A stretch of 35,535 nt of DNA from Antribacter soli. GTDB lineage: Bacteria; Actinomycetota; Actinomycetes; Actinomycetales; Cellulomonadaceae. Numbering within the stretch: the first letter of the stretch is position 1; each line of letters opens with the position of its first letter. Made by a program: the position numbers and the translations under genes. The notes beneath the pieces are model-generated. The model saw only the letters and a program-made list of their open reading frames with translations. It ran no database searches and was not told the origin of the DNA. Shown here one piece after another: positions 16,499 through 23,584 of this stretch. Where the stretch lies: contig NZ_JAKGSG010000014.1 in NCBI RefSeq assembly GCF_021568775.1, positions 1 through 35,535 on the forward strand, written 5' to 3'.

Positions 16499-17019
16499 CG
16501 GCCCTCGTACCGCGGGTCGATCTCCTCGGGCGTGCGGGCCAGGAGGTGCGCCACCTGCTCGACGACGACCTCGCGCGCGAGCTCGGCCAGGTCCTCGTCG
16601 TCGACGGCCCGGATCTCGACCGGGCGACGGTAGACCACGACCCGGGCGGGCTGCCCGGCCTCCGCGGGGAAGCAGCGGCCCAGCGGCACGCCGCCGTCCT
16701 CCCACGGTGCCGGGTCCGACGGCGGTACGTCCTCCACACCGAACTCCGTGCCCTTGAGCTGGGCGCCCCAGGTGCGGCTCAGGTGGTCGACGACGTCGAG
16801 CACCAGGTCGTCGAAGCGCTGCGCGCGCGTGCGGTGCGCGGGGGTGCCGGGGGGCAGGAGCGGTCCGCGCATCCCGCGCCCACGGCGGTCGCGGCGCCGG
16901 ACTCGGTTCTCGGGGTCCTCCGTGGCGGGGCGCGCCGGAAGCTCGAAGGGGACCGGACGGCCAGGACGGGAGCGGCCGGCGCGGGCATGCCCGCCGCGGG
17001 AGGAACCGAAGAGTGCCAC
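16495..17019 (-). CDS. Metallopeptidase-family (zincin-like, DUF1025) protein lacking the HExxH site
   Basis: A 174-residue cytosolic protein. Residues 1-60 are Arg/Pro-rich and probably disordered. From about residue 65 (RAQRFDDLVLDVVDHLSRTW) the sequence follows the small zincin-fold family often annotated as metallopeptidase family protein in actinobacteria, including GVEDVPPSDP, VVVYRRPVEIRA and EEIDPRYEGR. At the place where a zinc HExxH would stand it has V152-V-E-Q-V-A-H158, so only the last histidine remains and peptidase activity is doubtful. The GTG start at 17019 has TAGGGT 6 nt upstream. It is convergent with the DUF5719 gene and divergent from DUF3499. Confidence 0.82.
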   Translation of the reverse strand: MALFGSSRGGHARAGRSRPGRPVPFELPARPATEDPENRVRRRDRRGRGMRGPLLPPGTPAHRTRAQRFDDLVLDVVDHLSRTWGAQLKGTEFGVEDVPPSDPAPWEDGGVPLGRCFPAEAGQPARVVVYRRPVEIRAVDDEDLAELAREVVVEQVAHLLARTPEEIDPRYEGR

Positions 17020-17025
17020 GCTCCG

Positions 17026-17031
17026 ACCCTA
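17026..17031 (-). promoter_or_regulatory. -10 box of the metallopeptidase-family gene (leaderless)
   Basis: TAGGGT on the minus strand, 6 nt before GTG 17019. Confidence 0.45.
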
Positions 17032-17185
17032 TGCCGCCTCGGGACCAGCCGGGGGACCGGCGTCGGCCCGGCTGGGAGGCGGTGTGCGGCCGGGCAGTGG
17101 CGTGGCGCGCGGCGCGCCACGCCGTAGCCGGGTCACTCGCTCCCCGGATCCGGCGTGTTCGGCGCAAAACACCCGGTCAGCGGCG

Positions 17186-17191
17186 TACAGT
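17186..17191 (+). promoter_or_regulatory. -10 box of the DUF3499 gene (leaderless)
   Basis: TACAGT, 6 nt before GTG 17198. A short inverted pair GTGTT...AACAC at 17155-17172 lies upstream near the expected -35 zone. Confidence 0.5.
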
Positions 17192-17197
17192 CAGCGC

Positions 17198-17551
17198 GTG
17201 AGATCGGTGAGGCAGTGTTCGCGCACGGCATGCACGCGTGCCGCCGTTGCGACGCTCACGTACGTGTACGCGGACTCCACCGCGGTGCTGGGTCCGCTGG
17301 CGCACCTCGCGGAGCCACACAGCTACGACCTGTGCGCAGACCACGCCGAGCGCCTGACCGCGCCCCGCGGCTGGGAGGTCGTGCGCCTGACGCCGGCCTT
17401 CGTCGACGCGGGCCCGACACCGGACGACCTCTCCGCGCTGGCCGACGCCGTCCGCGAGGCCGGCCGCGCGCGGCAGGCGCCGCCCGAGCCGCCCACGGTC
17501 ACCGAGACCGCCCGGCGCGGCCACCTGCGCGTCCTGCGCGGGGAGGACTGA
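17198..17551 (+). CDS. DUF3499 family protein
   Basis: A 117-residue protein of a family found across actinobacteria next to manB. It begins VRSVRQCSRTACTRAAVATLTYVYADSTAVLGPL and continues with HSYDLCADHAERLTAPRGWEVVRL. The cysteine pattern C..4..C near the start plus C-x2-H later resembles a small zinc-binding fold. The last 40 residues are low-complexity and end GHLRVLRGED. GTG 17198 is chosen because the family starts with the Cys-rich motif and because TACAGT stands 6 nt upstream; longer reading frames are not credible. Function is unknown. Confidence 0.88.
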   Translation: MRSVRQCSRTACTRAAVATLTYVYADSTAVLGPLAHLAEPHSYDLCADHAERLTAPRGWEVVRLTPAFVDAGPTPDDLSALADAVREAGRARQAPPEPPTVTETARRGHLRVLRGED

Positions 17552-17580
17552 GCGGGCACCGTTCCCGGCCGGCTCAGGCG

Positions 17581-17647
17581 CGGTCGAGGCGCATTCGTCT
17601 CGACCGGTCCCTTGTCACTGTGAGTGCACGGTGTGAACGCACAGTGA
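17581..17647. terminator. Two inverted repeats between convergent DUF3499 and manA
   Basis: CGGTCGAG (17581-17588) pairs with CTCGACCG (17599-17606) around a 10-nt loop. TCACTGTG (17615-17622) pairs with CACAGTGA (17640-17647) around 17 nt. With no other gene in the 137-bp gap, they probably serve as terminators for both strands, though no U-tract follows. CTGAGC at 17548 and GGCTCAG at 17571-17577 give a weaker echo of the stop-codon arms seen elsewhere. Confidence 0.45.
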
Positions 17648-17688
17648 GCGCCCCGAATCACGGCAGCCCCGCCGGCAGGGCGGGCCGC

Positions 17689-18912
17689 TCAGGGGACCCA
17701 GGCGCAGACGATCTGGCCCGAGCCGGTGACCGTCAGCGGACCGGCCGCGTGAGGCACGAACGCCGACTGCCCGTGCTCCAGCGTGGTGCGAGCCTCCCCG
17801 CAGGTGAGGGCGACGGCGCCGTCGAGCGCCAGCACGATGCGCGGGCCGTCTGCTGCCAGCGTGACGTCCTCGTCCGGGTCGACGTCGGCGAGCGTGAGGG
17901 CGAACTCCGAGACGGGTGCGCGGTACGTGACCGACTGGCCACGGCGGCCGGCCACGGACAGCGCGGGGACGACCGGCGGCCTGGGGGCGAACGACGTGCA
18001 GGCGACGAGCGTCTCGGTGTCGACGAGCTTGGTCGTGAGGCCGGCCCGCAGGACGTTGTCCGAGCTCGCCATCACCTCGACCGCCGTGCCGGAGAGGTAG
18101 GCGTGCACCTCGCCCGCCGGGATGAACATGGACTCCCCGGGCTCGAGGGTCACCCTGTTGAGCATCAGGGAGGCGATCGCCCCCGGGTCGGCCGGGTGCT
18201 GGTCCGCGAGGTCCACGACCGTCTGGTCGGTGCGAGCGTACGGGGAGCCCTCGGCCAGCCGCCGTCGGACCGACTCGAGCGTGACCTTGATGTCGGTCTC
18301 GCAGTGCGCCTCCGACCGCGCGGAGACCACGAGGGTGAAAGCGGCCCGCATGCCCGACTCGCTGCGGTCCTCGTGCAGGATGTCGCGCACGCCGACGACG
18401 AGGGGCCCGTCGAGGCCGTCGAGGAGCGCCAGGATGTTGCGCGGCGAGCGGAACCCTGCCAGGCCCTCGAACTGGGTGAGGGCGACCACCATCTCCGGCT
18501 TGTGCTGGTCGTCGTGGAAGCTCCGCAGGGGTGAGCCGGCCGGTAGCCCGGAGCGGTTCTCCCGGTTGAAGCCGGCTCGCGCGGCGTGGGGCTTCGGGTG
18601 GACCTGGAGCGAGAGCGCGCGCTGTGCCGCGAGAACCTTGAGCAGGTAGGGGAGCCGTGGGCCGAAGGTGTCCGACACCCGGCGGCCGAGCGTCTCGACG
18701 GGGTACTGCTTGACGAGCTCGTGCAGCGGCGTGCTCGTGCCGGGCGTCTGGGCCCGGGACGGCGCGCTCGGGTGCGCGCCGAGCCACAGCTCTGCCTGCG
18801 GCCCGCCGTCGGACGGCACGCCGAGCAGTGCGGGGATCGTGTCGCGGGCGCCCCAGTCGTACGCCTGGACCATGTTGGTGAGGCGCAGCGGGGCGTCGAG
18901 AGTGAGCGACAT
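17689..18912 (-). CDS. manA: Mannose-6-phosphate isomerase, class I
   Basis: A 407-residue zinc isomerase interconverting fructose-6-phosphate and mannose-6-phosphate. The type I signature is complete: LRLTNMVQAYDWG at the start, SLQVHPKPHAA with Q103 and H105, FHDDQHKPEMV with E140, and IPAGEVHAYLSG with H270, which together hold the zinc. ASSDNVLRAGLTTK follows as in the family. ATG 18912 is preferred over GTG 18930 because TATTCT stands 7 nt before it and the family begins close to this Met. It is divergent from manB across 77 bp; together they take fructose-6-phosphate to mannose-1-phosphate for glycan and polyprenyl-mannose synthesis. Length is usual for the family. Confidence 0.94.
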   Translation of the reverse strand: MSLTLDAPLRLTNMVQAYDWGARDTIPALLGVPSDGGPQAELWLGAHPSAPSRAQTPGTSTPLHELVKQYPVETLGRRVSDTFGPRLPYLLKVLAAQRALSLQVHPKPHAARAGFNRENRSGLPAGSPLRSFHDDQHKPEMVVALTQFEGLAGFRSPRNILALLDGLDGPLVVGVRDILHEDRSESGMRAAFTLVVSARSEAHCETDIKVTLESVRRRLAEGSPYARTDQTVVDLADQHPADPGAIASLMLNRVTLEPGESMFIPAGEVHAYLSGTAVEVMASSDNVLRAGLTTKLVDTETLVACTSFAPRPPVVPALSVAGRRGQSVTYRAPVSEFALTLADVDPDEDVTLAADGPRIVLALDGAVALTCGEARTTLEHGQSAFVPHAAGPLTVTGSGQIVCAWVP

Positions 18913-18919
18913 CTCGGCA

Positions 18920-18925
18920 AGAATA
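18920..18925 (-). promoter_or_regulatory. -10 box of manA (leaderless)
   Basis: TATTCT on the minus strand, 7 nt before ATG 18912. It lies within the 77-bp divergent manA-manB gap, so manA and manB start sites are about 75 bp apart. Confidence 0.55.
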
Positions 18926-18976
18926 GTCACGGATGGCGCCGCCCGAGGTAGGCGGCTCCGGTGCGTCCGGCTCGAC

Positions 18977-18982
18977 TACGCT
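18977..18982 (+). promoter_or_regulatory. -10 box of manB (leaderless)
   Basis: TACGCT, 7 nt before GTG 18990. Confidence 0.5.
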
Positions 18983-18989
18983 GAGCCCC

Positions 18990-20447
18990 GTGAGCATCGA
19001 TCTCGCCTCGATCATCAAGGCCTACGACGTCCGCGGGATCGTGCCCGACCAGCTCTCCCCCCAGGTGGCGCGTGCGATCGGCGCGGCGTTCGCCAAGGTG
19101 GTGGTACTCCCTGAGGCGGCCGACCCGGACGTCGCCCGTGCGGTCGTCGGGCACGACATGCGCGAGAGCGGCCCGGAGCTGGTGACGGCGTTCGCCGAGG
19201 GGCTGACGGCCGCCGGCGTGGACGTCACCCTGATCGGCCTCTGCTCCACGGACGGCCTCTACTACGCGTCCGGCTCGCTCGGCGTCCCGGGGGCGATGTT
19301 CACGGCGTCGCACAACCCGGCCGAGTACAACGGCATCAAGCTCTGCCGCGCCGGCGCGCGGCCCGTCGGCGAGGCCTCGGGCCTCGCGGAGGTGCGGACG
19401 CTCGGGCAGGCGTTCCTGGACGAGGGCCTCCCGGCCGCGGTGCCCGACGCCGGTACCGTCGCCGAGCAGGATCTGCTCACCGCATACGGCGCCTTCCTCC
19501 GTGACCTCGTCGACCTGTCGGGCATCCGCCCGCTCAAGGTCGTGGTCGACGCCGGCAACGGCATGGGTGGGTACACCGTCCCGGCCGTCCTCGGTACGGC
19601 CGCGGGCCTGGCGGAGCTGCCGCTGGAGATCGTCCCGCTGTACTTCGAGCTCGACGGTTCGTTCCCGAACCACGAGGCGAACCCGCTGGAGCCCGCGAAC
19701 CTCGTCGACCTGCAGAAGGCGGTCGTGGAGCACGGCGCGGACATCGGTCTCGCGTTCGACGGCGACGCCGACCGCTGCTTCGTCATCGACGAGCTGGGCG
19801 CTCCGGTCTCGCCGTCGGCCGTCACGGCCCTCGTCGGGCTGCGGGAGGTCGCCAAGGAGCAGGCCGCGGGCCGGACCCCGACCGTGATCCACAACCTCAT
19901 CACGTCGGCCGCCGTGCCCGACTTCCTGCGGGCCGCCGGCGCGACGACCGTCCGCACCCGCGTGGGCCACTCGTTCATCAAGGCGGAGATGGCCGAGCAC
20001 GAAGCCGTCTTCGGTGGCGAGCACAGCGCCCACTACTACTTCCGCGACTTCTTCTTCGCGGACACGGGCATGCTCGCCGCGATGCACGTGCTGGCGGCGC
20101 TGGGCGAGCAGCCGCACCCGCTGTCCGCCGTCGCCGAGATGTACGAGCCGTACGTCGCGTCCGGCGAGATCAACTCTCGTGTGGCGGACGTCCCCGCCGC
20201 CCGGGCGCGCGTGATCGAGGCGTACGTGACGGAGCAGGGTGCCGGGCCGGTCGAGGTGGACGAGCTCGACGGGCTCACCGTCTCGCACTGGGACGCCCAC
20301 CCGCAGTGGTGGTTCAACCTCCGCGCGTCGAACACCGAGCCGCTGCTGCGGCTGAACGTCGAGGCGGCCGACGCGGACATCATGGAGAAGGTGCGGGACG
20401 ACGTGCTGTCGCTCGTCCGCGCCGCAAACGAGGGAGAGCGGGCATGA
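18990..20447 (+). CDS. manB: Phosphomannomutase / phosphoglucomutase
   Basis: A 485-residue alpha-D-phosphohexomutase converting mannose-6-phosphate to mannose-1-phosphate, probably also acting on glucose phosphates. All four site loops are present: TASHNPAEYNG with phosphoserine S107, the Mg-binding DGDADR at 257-262, the sugar-specificity loop GGEHSAHYYF at 342-351, and the phosphate-binding RASNTEPLLRLN at about 445. The GEHSAHYYF form is that of PMM/PGM enzymes rather than pure PGM. GTG 18990 begins VSIDLASIIKAYDVRGIVPD, the expected N-terminus. A -10 box 7 nt upstream suggests a leaderless mRNA. Its stop overlaps the ATG of the Trm112-like gene. Confidence 0.95.
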   Translation: MSIDLASIIKAYDVRGIVPDQLSPQVARAIGAAFAKVVVLPEAADPDVARAVVGHDMRESGPELVTAFAEGLTAAGVDVTLIGLCSTDGLYYASGSLGVPGAMFTASHNPAEYNGIKLCRAGARPVGEASGLAEVRTLGQAFLDEGLPAAVPDAGTVAEQDLLTAYGAFLRDLVDLSGIRPLKVVVDAGNGMGGYTVPAVLGTAAGLAELPLEIVPLYFELDGSFPNHEANPLEPANLVDLQKAVVEHGADIGLAFDGDADRCFVIDELGAPVSPSAVTALVGLREVAKEQAAGRTPTVIHNLITSAAVPDFLRAAGATTVRTRVGHSFIKAEMAEHEAVFGGEHSAHYYFRDFFFADTGMLAAMHVLAALGEQPHPLSAVAEMYEPYVASGEINSRVADVPAARARVIEAYVTEQGAGPVEVDELDGLTVSHWDAHPQWWFNLRASNTEPLLRLNVEAADADIMEKVRDDVLSLVRAANEGERA

Positions 20448-20632
20448 GCGTGACCATCGAACCCTGGGTGCGGGCGATCCTGCGCTGCCCCGTGACGGGC
20501 GCCGCGCTCGTGGACGGCGTCGGGCCGTCCGGCGAGCCCGAGCTGCACTCCACCGACCCGGCGCGCCCGCTGGCCTACCCGGTCCGTGACGGCATCCCCG
20601 TCCTGCTGGAGAGCGACGCCCGCCCGCTCTGA
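20444..20632 (+). CDS. Trm112 / YcaR-like small protein
   Basis: A 62-residue protein with the Trm112p/UPF0434 pattern: WVRAILRCPVTGAALV at the start, then LAYPVRDGIPVLLESDARPL at the end, as in the bacterial one-domain members. Only one cysteine of the classical zinc knuckle remains. The ATG overlaps the manB TGA (ATGA) and has AGGGAGAG upstream, so it is co-translated with manB. Actinobacteria commonly keep this gene between manB and manA or ahcY. Its job in bacteria is not established; the eukaryotic homologue activates methyltransferases. Confidence 0.88.
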   Translation: MSVTIEPWVRAILRCPVTGAALVDGVGPSGEPELHSTDPARPLAYPVRDGIPVLLESDARPL

Positions 20633-20677
20633 TCTTCACCCGCTGTGTCGCCCGCCTTGGCGGCGGTCGGCACCGGT

Positions 20678-20712
20678 TGGGCCCGTTCTGTGCTGTACGT
20701 TCCTCTCGCCCC
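20678..20712 (+). promoter_or_regulatory. 35-bp block upstream of paralogue 1, also present before paralogue 2
   Basis: TGGGCCCGTTCTGTGCTGTA followed by CGTTCCTCTCGCCCC. It matches 22107-22141 at 33 of 35 positions. It lies 38 bp before the start codon and probably holds the promoter, but I see no standard -35/-10 pair, so an alternative sigma factor is possible. Confidence 0.5.
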
Positions 20713-20750
20713 CGGCGCCGCCGGCGGTTGCGCACGAGGAAGGCGGCAGC

Positions 20751-22094
20751 GTGAGCCAGGTCGAGAAGGAACAGCCGAGGGGTCTGCCCCTAGGGGCGAA
20801 GATCGCGATCGTGGCGGTGGCGGTCCTCGCGGTTGGCGGCGTGGGAACGGCACTCTGGCTGGCGCGGTCCGCCTCCCCGGAGGCGGCGGCGCCCACGCCG
20901 GCGGCTAGCGTGACGAGTCCGTCGTCCGAGCCGACGCCGAGCCCGTCGGCCGAGCCGACGCCGTCGGCGACCGTGGTGGTCTCCGCGTTGACGGACCCGG
21001 TGTTCCGGGACGGCGCGACGCCTGACTTCTGGGGTGAGGGCTCGGGCGTGACCGCTCAGTGCGGCATGCCGATCGAGGACCTCGTGGCGCAGGCGTCCAC
21101 CGACGACTTCCGCATGGAGACCAGCGGCGCGGTGGCCGAGACCGACGGCAGGTACTCTCTCCCGCTGCGGATCACCGAGACCGCCGGGCGCAGCGACGCG
21201 GAGTACCAGGCAGGTGACCCGAAACTCGTCTGGGTGCAGGACGGGCGCGTCGTGGACATCACTGTCGGCTGGAACGAAGGGGCGGGGGCGTTCCACGTCA
21301 CGGCCCCGGGCAGCGCCAGCTTCTGGGACGGCGAGCCCGTCGAGGACATCGCCGCAGGCATGACGATCGATACCCTGGCCTCCGGATACCGAGAGTGGGT
21401 ATGCGGTGATATCGCCAACATCTACGAGAACAATCTGATCAGCTCGTTCCTGACCTACCACCCCGCGGGCACGTACGAGGTCCGGGCGATCACCTGGTAC
21501 GGACGCGGTACTCACGACGACTACCGCAACGGCATCCTCCTGAGCGATGCTGTGACGGTCACCGTGGGCGAGCCGCCGGCGCCGGCGGCGAAGTTCCGCG
21601 AGGGCTTCGCCCCGGCGGCGGACTCGATGTTCCCGCTGTCCGGGACGGGGATCACCTGCGGCATGGCGGTGGCGGACCTTCCGGAGAGCGACCCGCGCTA
21701 TGCGGTCGCCGTGCACGGCGACCCGTCGTTCGACTACCCGGCTTGGACGCTGCCCATCCACGTGACCAGCGACGGGTCCGGCGCGGGGGGAAGCTTGATC
21801 GCGGTTCTGCTCTGGGTGCAGGGCGGCGTCGTCGTCGACGTCGGGACTGACGACACGCTCGCCGATTGGTCTGTTGGCGCCGTGACTCTGGTCCCGGGCG
21901 GGACCGACGATGTCGCGGTAGGTGCCGCCGTGGACACCTGCATGCCGGAGGCGGACGGCGAGACGTTCCGCTCGTACCGGCCCGCGGGCGGCTACGAGGT
22001 GATCCCCCTCGTGCGTCTCAGCTACAGCGCGGATTCGCCGGTTGTCCTCGGCGACCCGGTCCCGGTGACGGTGGGCGCGTACGGCAGGCCGTGA
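20751..22094 (+). CDS. Membrane-anchored two-domain Cys protein, paralogue 1
   Basis: A 447-residue protein of no family I recognise. GTG 20751 follows GAGGAAGGCGG. The N-terminus is short and polar, then a helix at about 15-38 (AKIAIVAVAVLAVGGVGTALW) anchors it with the C-terminus outside. Residues 40-75 are a Ser/Pro/Thr linker. The outer part holds two related domains. The first opens with QCGMPIEDLVAQAS (C104), has LVWVQDGRVVDI, a second cysteine in WVCGDI and closes with YHPAGTYEVRAITWY. The second opens with ITCGMAVADLPESD, has LLWVQGGVVVDVGTDD, a cysteine in DTCMPEADG and closes with YRPAGGYEVIPLVRLSY. Two cysteines per domain suggest one disulfide in each. It is followed by two paralogues. 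Confidence 0.82.
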   Translation: MSQVEKEQPRGLPLGAKIAIVAVAVLAVGGVGTALWLARSASPEAAAPTPAASVTSPSSEPTPSPSAEPTPSATVVVSALTDPVFRDGATPDFWGEGSGVTAQCGMPIEDLVAQASTDDFRMETSGAVAETDGRYSLPLRITETAGRSDAEYQAGDPKLVWVQDGRVVDITVGWNEGAGAFHVTAPGSASFWDGEPVEDIAAGMTIDTLASGYREWVCGDIANIYENNLISSFLTYHPAGTYEVRAITWYGRGTHDDYRNGILLSDAVTVTVGEPPAPAAKFREGFAPAADSMFPLSGTGITCGMAVADLPESDPRYAVAVHGDPSFDYPAWTLPIHVTSDGSGAGGSLIAVLLWVQGGVVVDVGTDDTLADWSVGAVTLVPGGTDDVAVGAAVDTCMPEADGETFRSYRPAGGYEVIPLVRLSYSADSPVVLGDPVPVTVGAYGRP

Positions 22095-22106
22095 CACTGG
22101 CCGGGC

Positions 22107-22141
22107 TGGGCCCGTTCTGTGCTGTAAGTTCCACTCGCCCC
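22107..22141 (+). promoter_or_regulatory. 35-bp block upstream of paralogue 2
   Basis: Second copy of the block at 20678-20712, differing at two positions (TGTAAG for TGTACG; CCACTC for CCTCTC). It lies 42 bp before ATG 22184. It begins 12 bp after the stop of paralogue 1, so paralogue 2 probably has its own promoter. Confidence 0.5.
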
Positions 22142-22183
22142 GGTTGACTCCGGCGGCTGGGCGCGAGAACCGAGGCGGTACGG

Positions 22184-23500
22184 ATGAGCACGGTGGAGAG
22201 CGAGCGGCGGGGCCTTCCCCGCGGAGCGAAGATCGCGATCGTGGCGGTGGCGGTCCTGGCGGTCGGCGCGGCGGGCGGGGTTGCCGCCTGGTCGATCAGT
22301 CGCGGCGGAGAGCCGGTCGCCGATCCCTCGGCGAGCGCGTCGCCGTCGGTCAGCGCGTCGCCGTCGGTCAGCGCGAGCCCGTCCGCCACGACGGCGACCC
22401 CGGCCGGCGCGGCGGAAGACCCGGCGTTCGTGGAGGGCCAGGTCCCGGGGGCCTGGCGCGACGGGCAGACGGGGGGCTGGCCCGCCGACGTCTCCTGCGG
22501 CATGCCTGTGGCGGACCTCGTGGCGCAGGCCTCGACCGAGGACTTCCGGATCGCGGTGACCGGAGGGCTGACCGAGATCGAGCGTGGTGTCGCCCTGCCC
22601 ATCAGGATCACGGAGATCGCCGGGCAGTCCGACGACAGCTACCAGGCGGGCAACCCGCTGCTGGTCTGGACCCAGGCCGGCCGTGTGGTCGACGTCTCGT
22701 TCGGCTGGAGCGAGGGTGCGGGCAACTGGGACGCCGGCGATCCGTACGACGCCGAGTACGTCGAGCGGATCGACGCAGGCATGACGATCGACACGATCGC
22801 GACCGGGGACCTGAAGTGGGCCTGCGGTGAGTCCGGGCGGGTGTTCGGCGATCCCATGTCTCTCTCGTACTCGACACCGCGCCCGGCGGGCGACTACGAG
22901 GTCATGGCCGTGTCGTGGTACCTCCGCGGTGACGACAGCGGCGTGCGGTTCCTGGTGAGCGACACCGCGCCGGTCACGATCGGCGAGCCACCGGCGCCCA
23001 CCGCCCGGTTCACCGAGGGGTACCCGGAGGAGGGCTTGTCCTACCAGCTCGATGGGAGCGGCATCACCTGCGGTCTGCCCGTGGCCGAGCTCCCCGGGAG
23101 CGACCCTCGCTTCGCCGTCGCCGTACAGGGGACGCCCGTGTTCGAGGAGCACGAGTGGCGTCTCCCGATCCGGGTGACGACGACCGGCGCGGCCGGCGAG
23201 GCGCTGCCGGTCAACTCGACGGTGCTGTGGGTCCAGGACGGTGTCGTGGTCGACGTGGGCACGGACGACGGGGCCGGCTGGACGGACGTCGAGCTCACCG
23301 GGACCGTCGACGACGTCGCGGTCGGGTCGGCGGTGGACGCGTGCTTCCCGGAGGACGGCGAGTTCCCGGAGTTCCGGACCTTCCGCCCGGCGGGCGAGTA
23401 CGAGGTGATCCCGCTCGTGCGGCTCGGGTACCTGTCGGACGCGCCGATCGTCCTCGGCGACCCGGTCCCGGTGACGGTGGGCGAGCGCGGCCGTCCCTGA
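22184..23500 (+). CDS. Membrane-anchored two-domain Cys protein, paralogue 2
   Basis: A 438-residue homologue of the preceding protein with the same order: anchor helix at about 14-37, with nearly the same DNA as paralogue 1 over AKIAIVAVAVLAVG; a Ser/Ala/Pro linker with PSVSASPSVSASPSA; domain 1 (SCGMPVADLVAQAS, C105; LLVWTQAGRVVDV; WACGESG; PRPAGDYEVMAVSWY); domain 2 (ITCGLPVAELPGSD; VLWVQDGVVVDVGTDD; DACFPEDG; FRPAGEYEVIPLVRLGY). Both end with DPVPVTVG plus a short tail. ATG 22184 fits the anchor position, although the ribosome site is only a weak GAGGCGG. The 22-nt-loop hairpin just downstream probably ends its transcript. Function unknown; a lineage-specific surface protein family is likely. 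Confidence 0.82.
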   Translation: MSTVESERRGLPRGAKIAIVAVAVLAVGAAGGVAAWSISRGGEPVADPSASASPSVSASPSVSASPSATTATPAGAAEDPAFVEGQVPGAWRDGQTGGWPADVSCGMPVADLVAQASTEDFRIAVTGGLTEIERGVALPIRITEIAGQSDDSYQAGNPLLVWTQAGRVVDVSFGWSEGAGNWDAGDPYDAEYVERIDAGMTIDTIATGDLKWACGESGRVFGDPMSLSYSTPRPAGDYEVMAVSWYLRGDDSGVRFLVSDTAPVTIGEPPAPTARFTEGYPEEGLSYQLDGSGITCGLPVAELPGSDPRFAVAVQGTPVFEEHEWRLPIRVTTTGAAGEALPVNSTVLWVQDGVVVDVGTDDGAGWTDVELTGTVDDVAVGSAVDACFPEDGEFPEFRTFRPAGEYEVIPLVRLGYLSDAPIVLGDPVPVTVGERGRP

Positions 23501-23510
23501 CCGTTCGCGC

Positions 23511-23564
23511 GAGACCGCCCCCAGGTAGCGCTTGCGGCCCCTTGAGCGACCTGGGGGCGGTCTC
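23511..23564 (+). terminator. Hairpin terminator after paralogue 2
   Basis: GAGACCGCCCCCAGGT (23511-23526) and its exact complement (23549-23564) form a 16-bp stem, extendable outward by several pairs, around a 22-nt loop that has its own CGCT/AGCG pair. It lies 11 nt after the stop codon. No U-tract, as usual in actinobacteria. Confidence 0.75.
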
Positions 23565-23584
23565 GTGCGTTCGCCGCCCGGACC

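Noticed and set aside
18913-18930. GTG 18930 as the manA start
   Set aside because: The TATTCT -10 box would lie inside the coding region; ATG 18912 fits both the box and the family N-terminus.
20306-20443. Longer start for the Trm112-like gene
   Set aside because: The upstream part overlaps manB in another frame; ATG 20444 has a ribosome site and the stop/start overlap.
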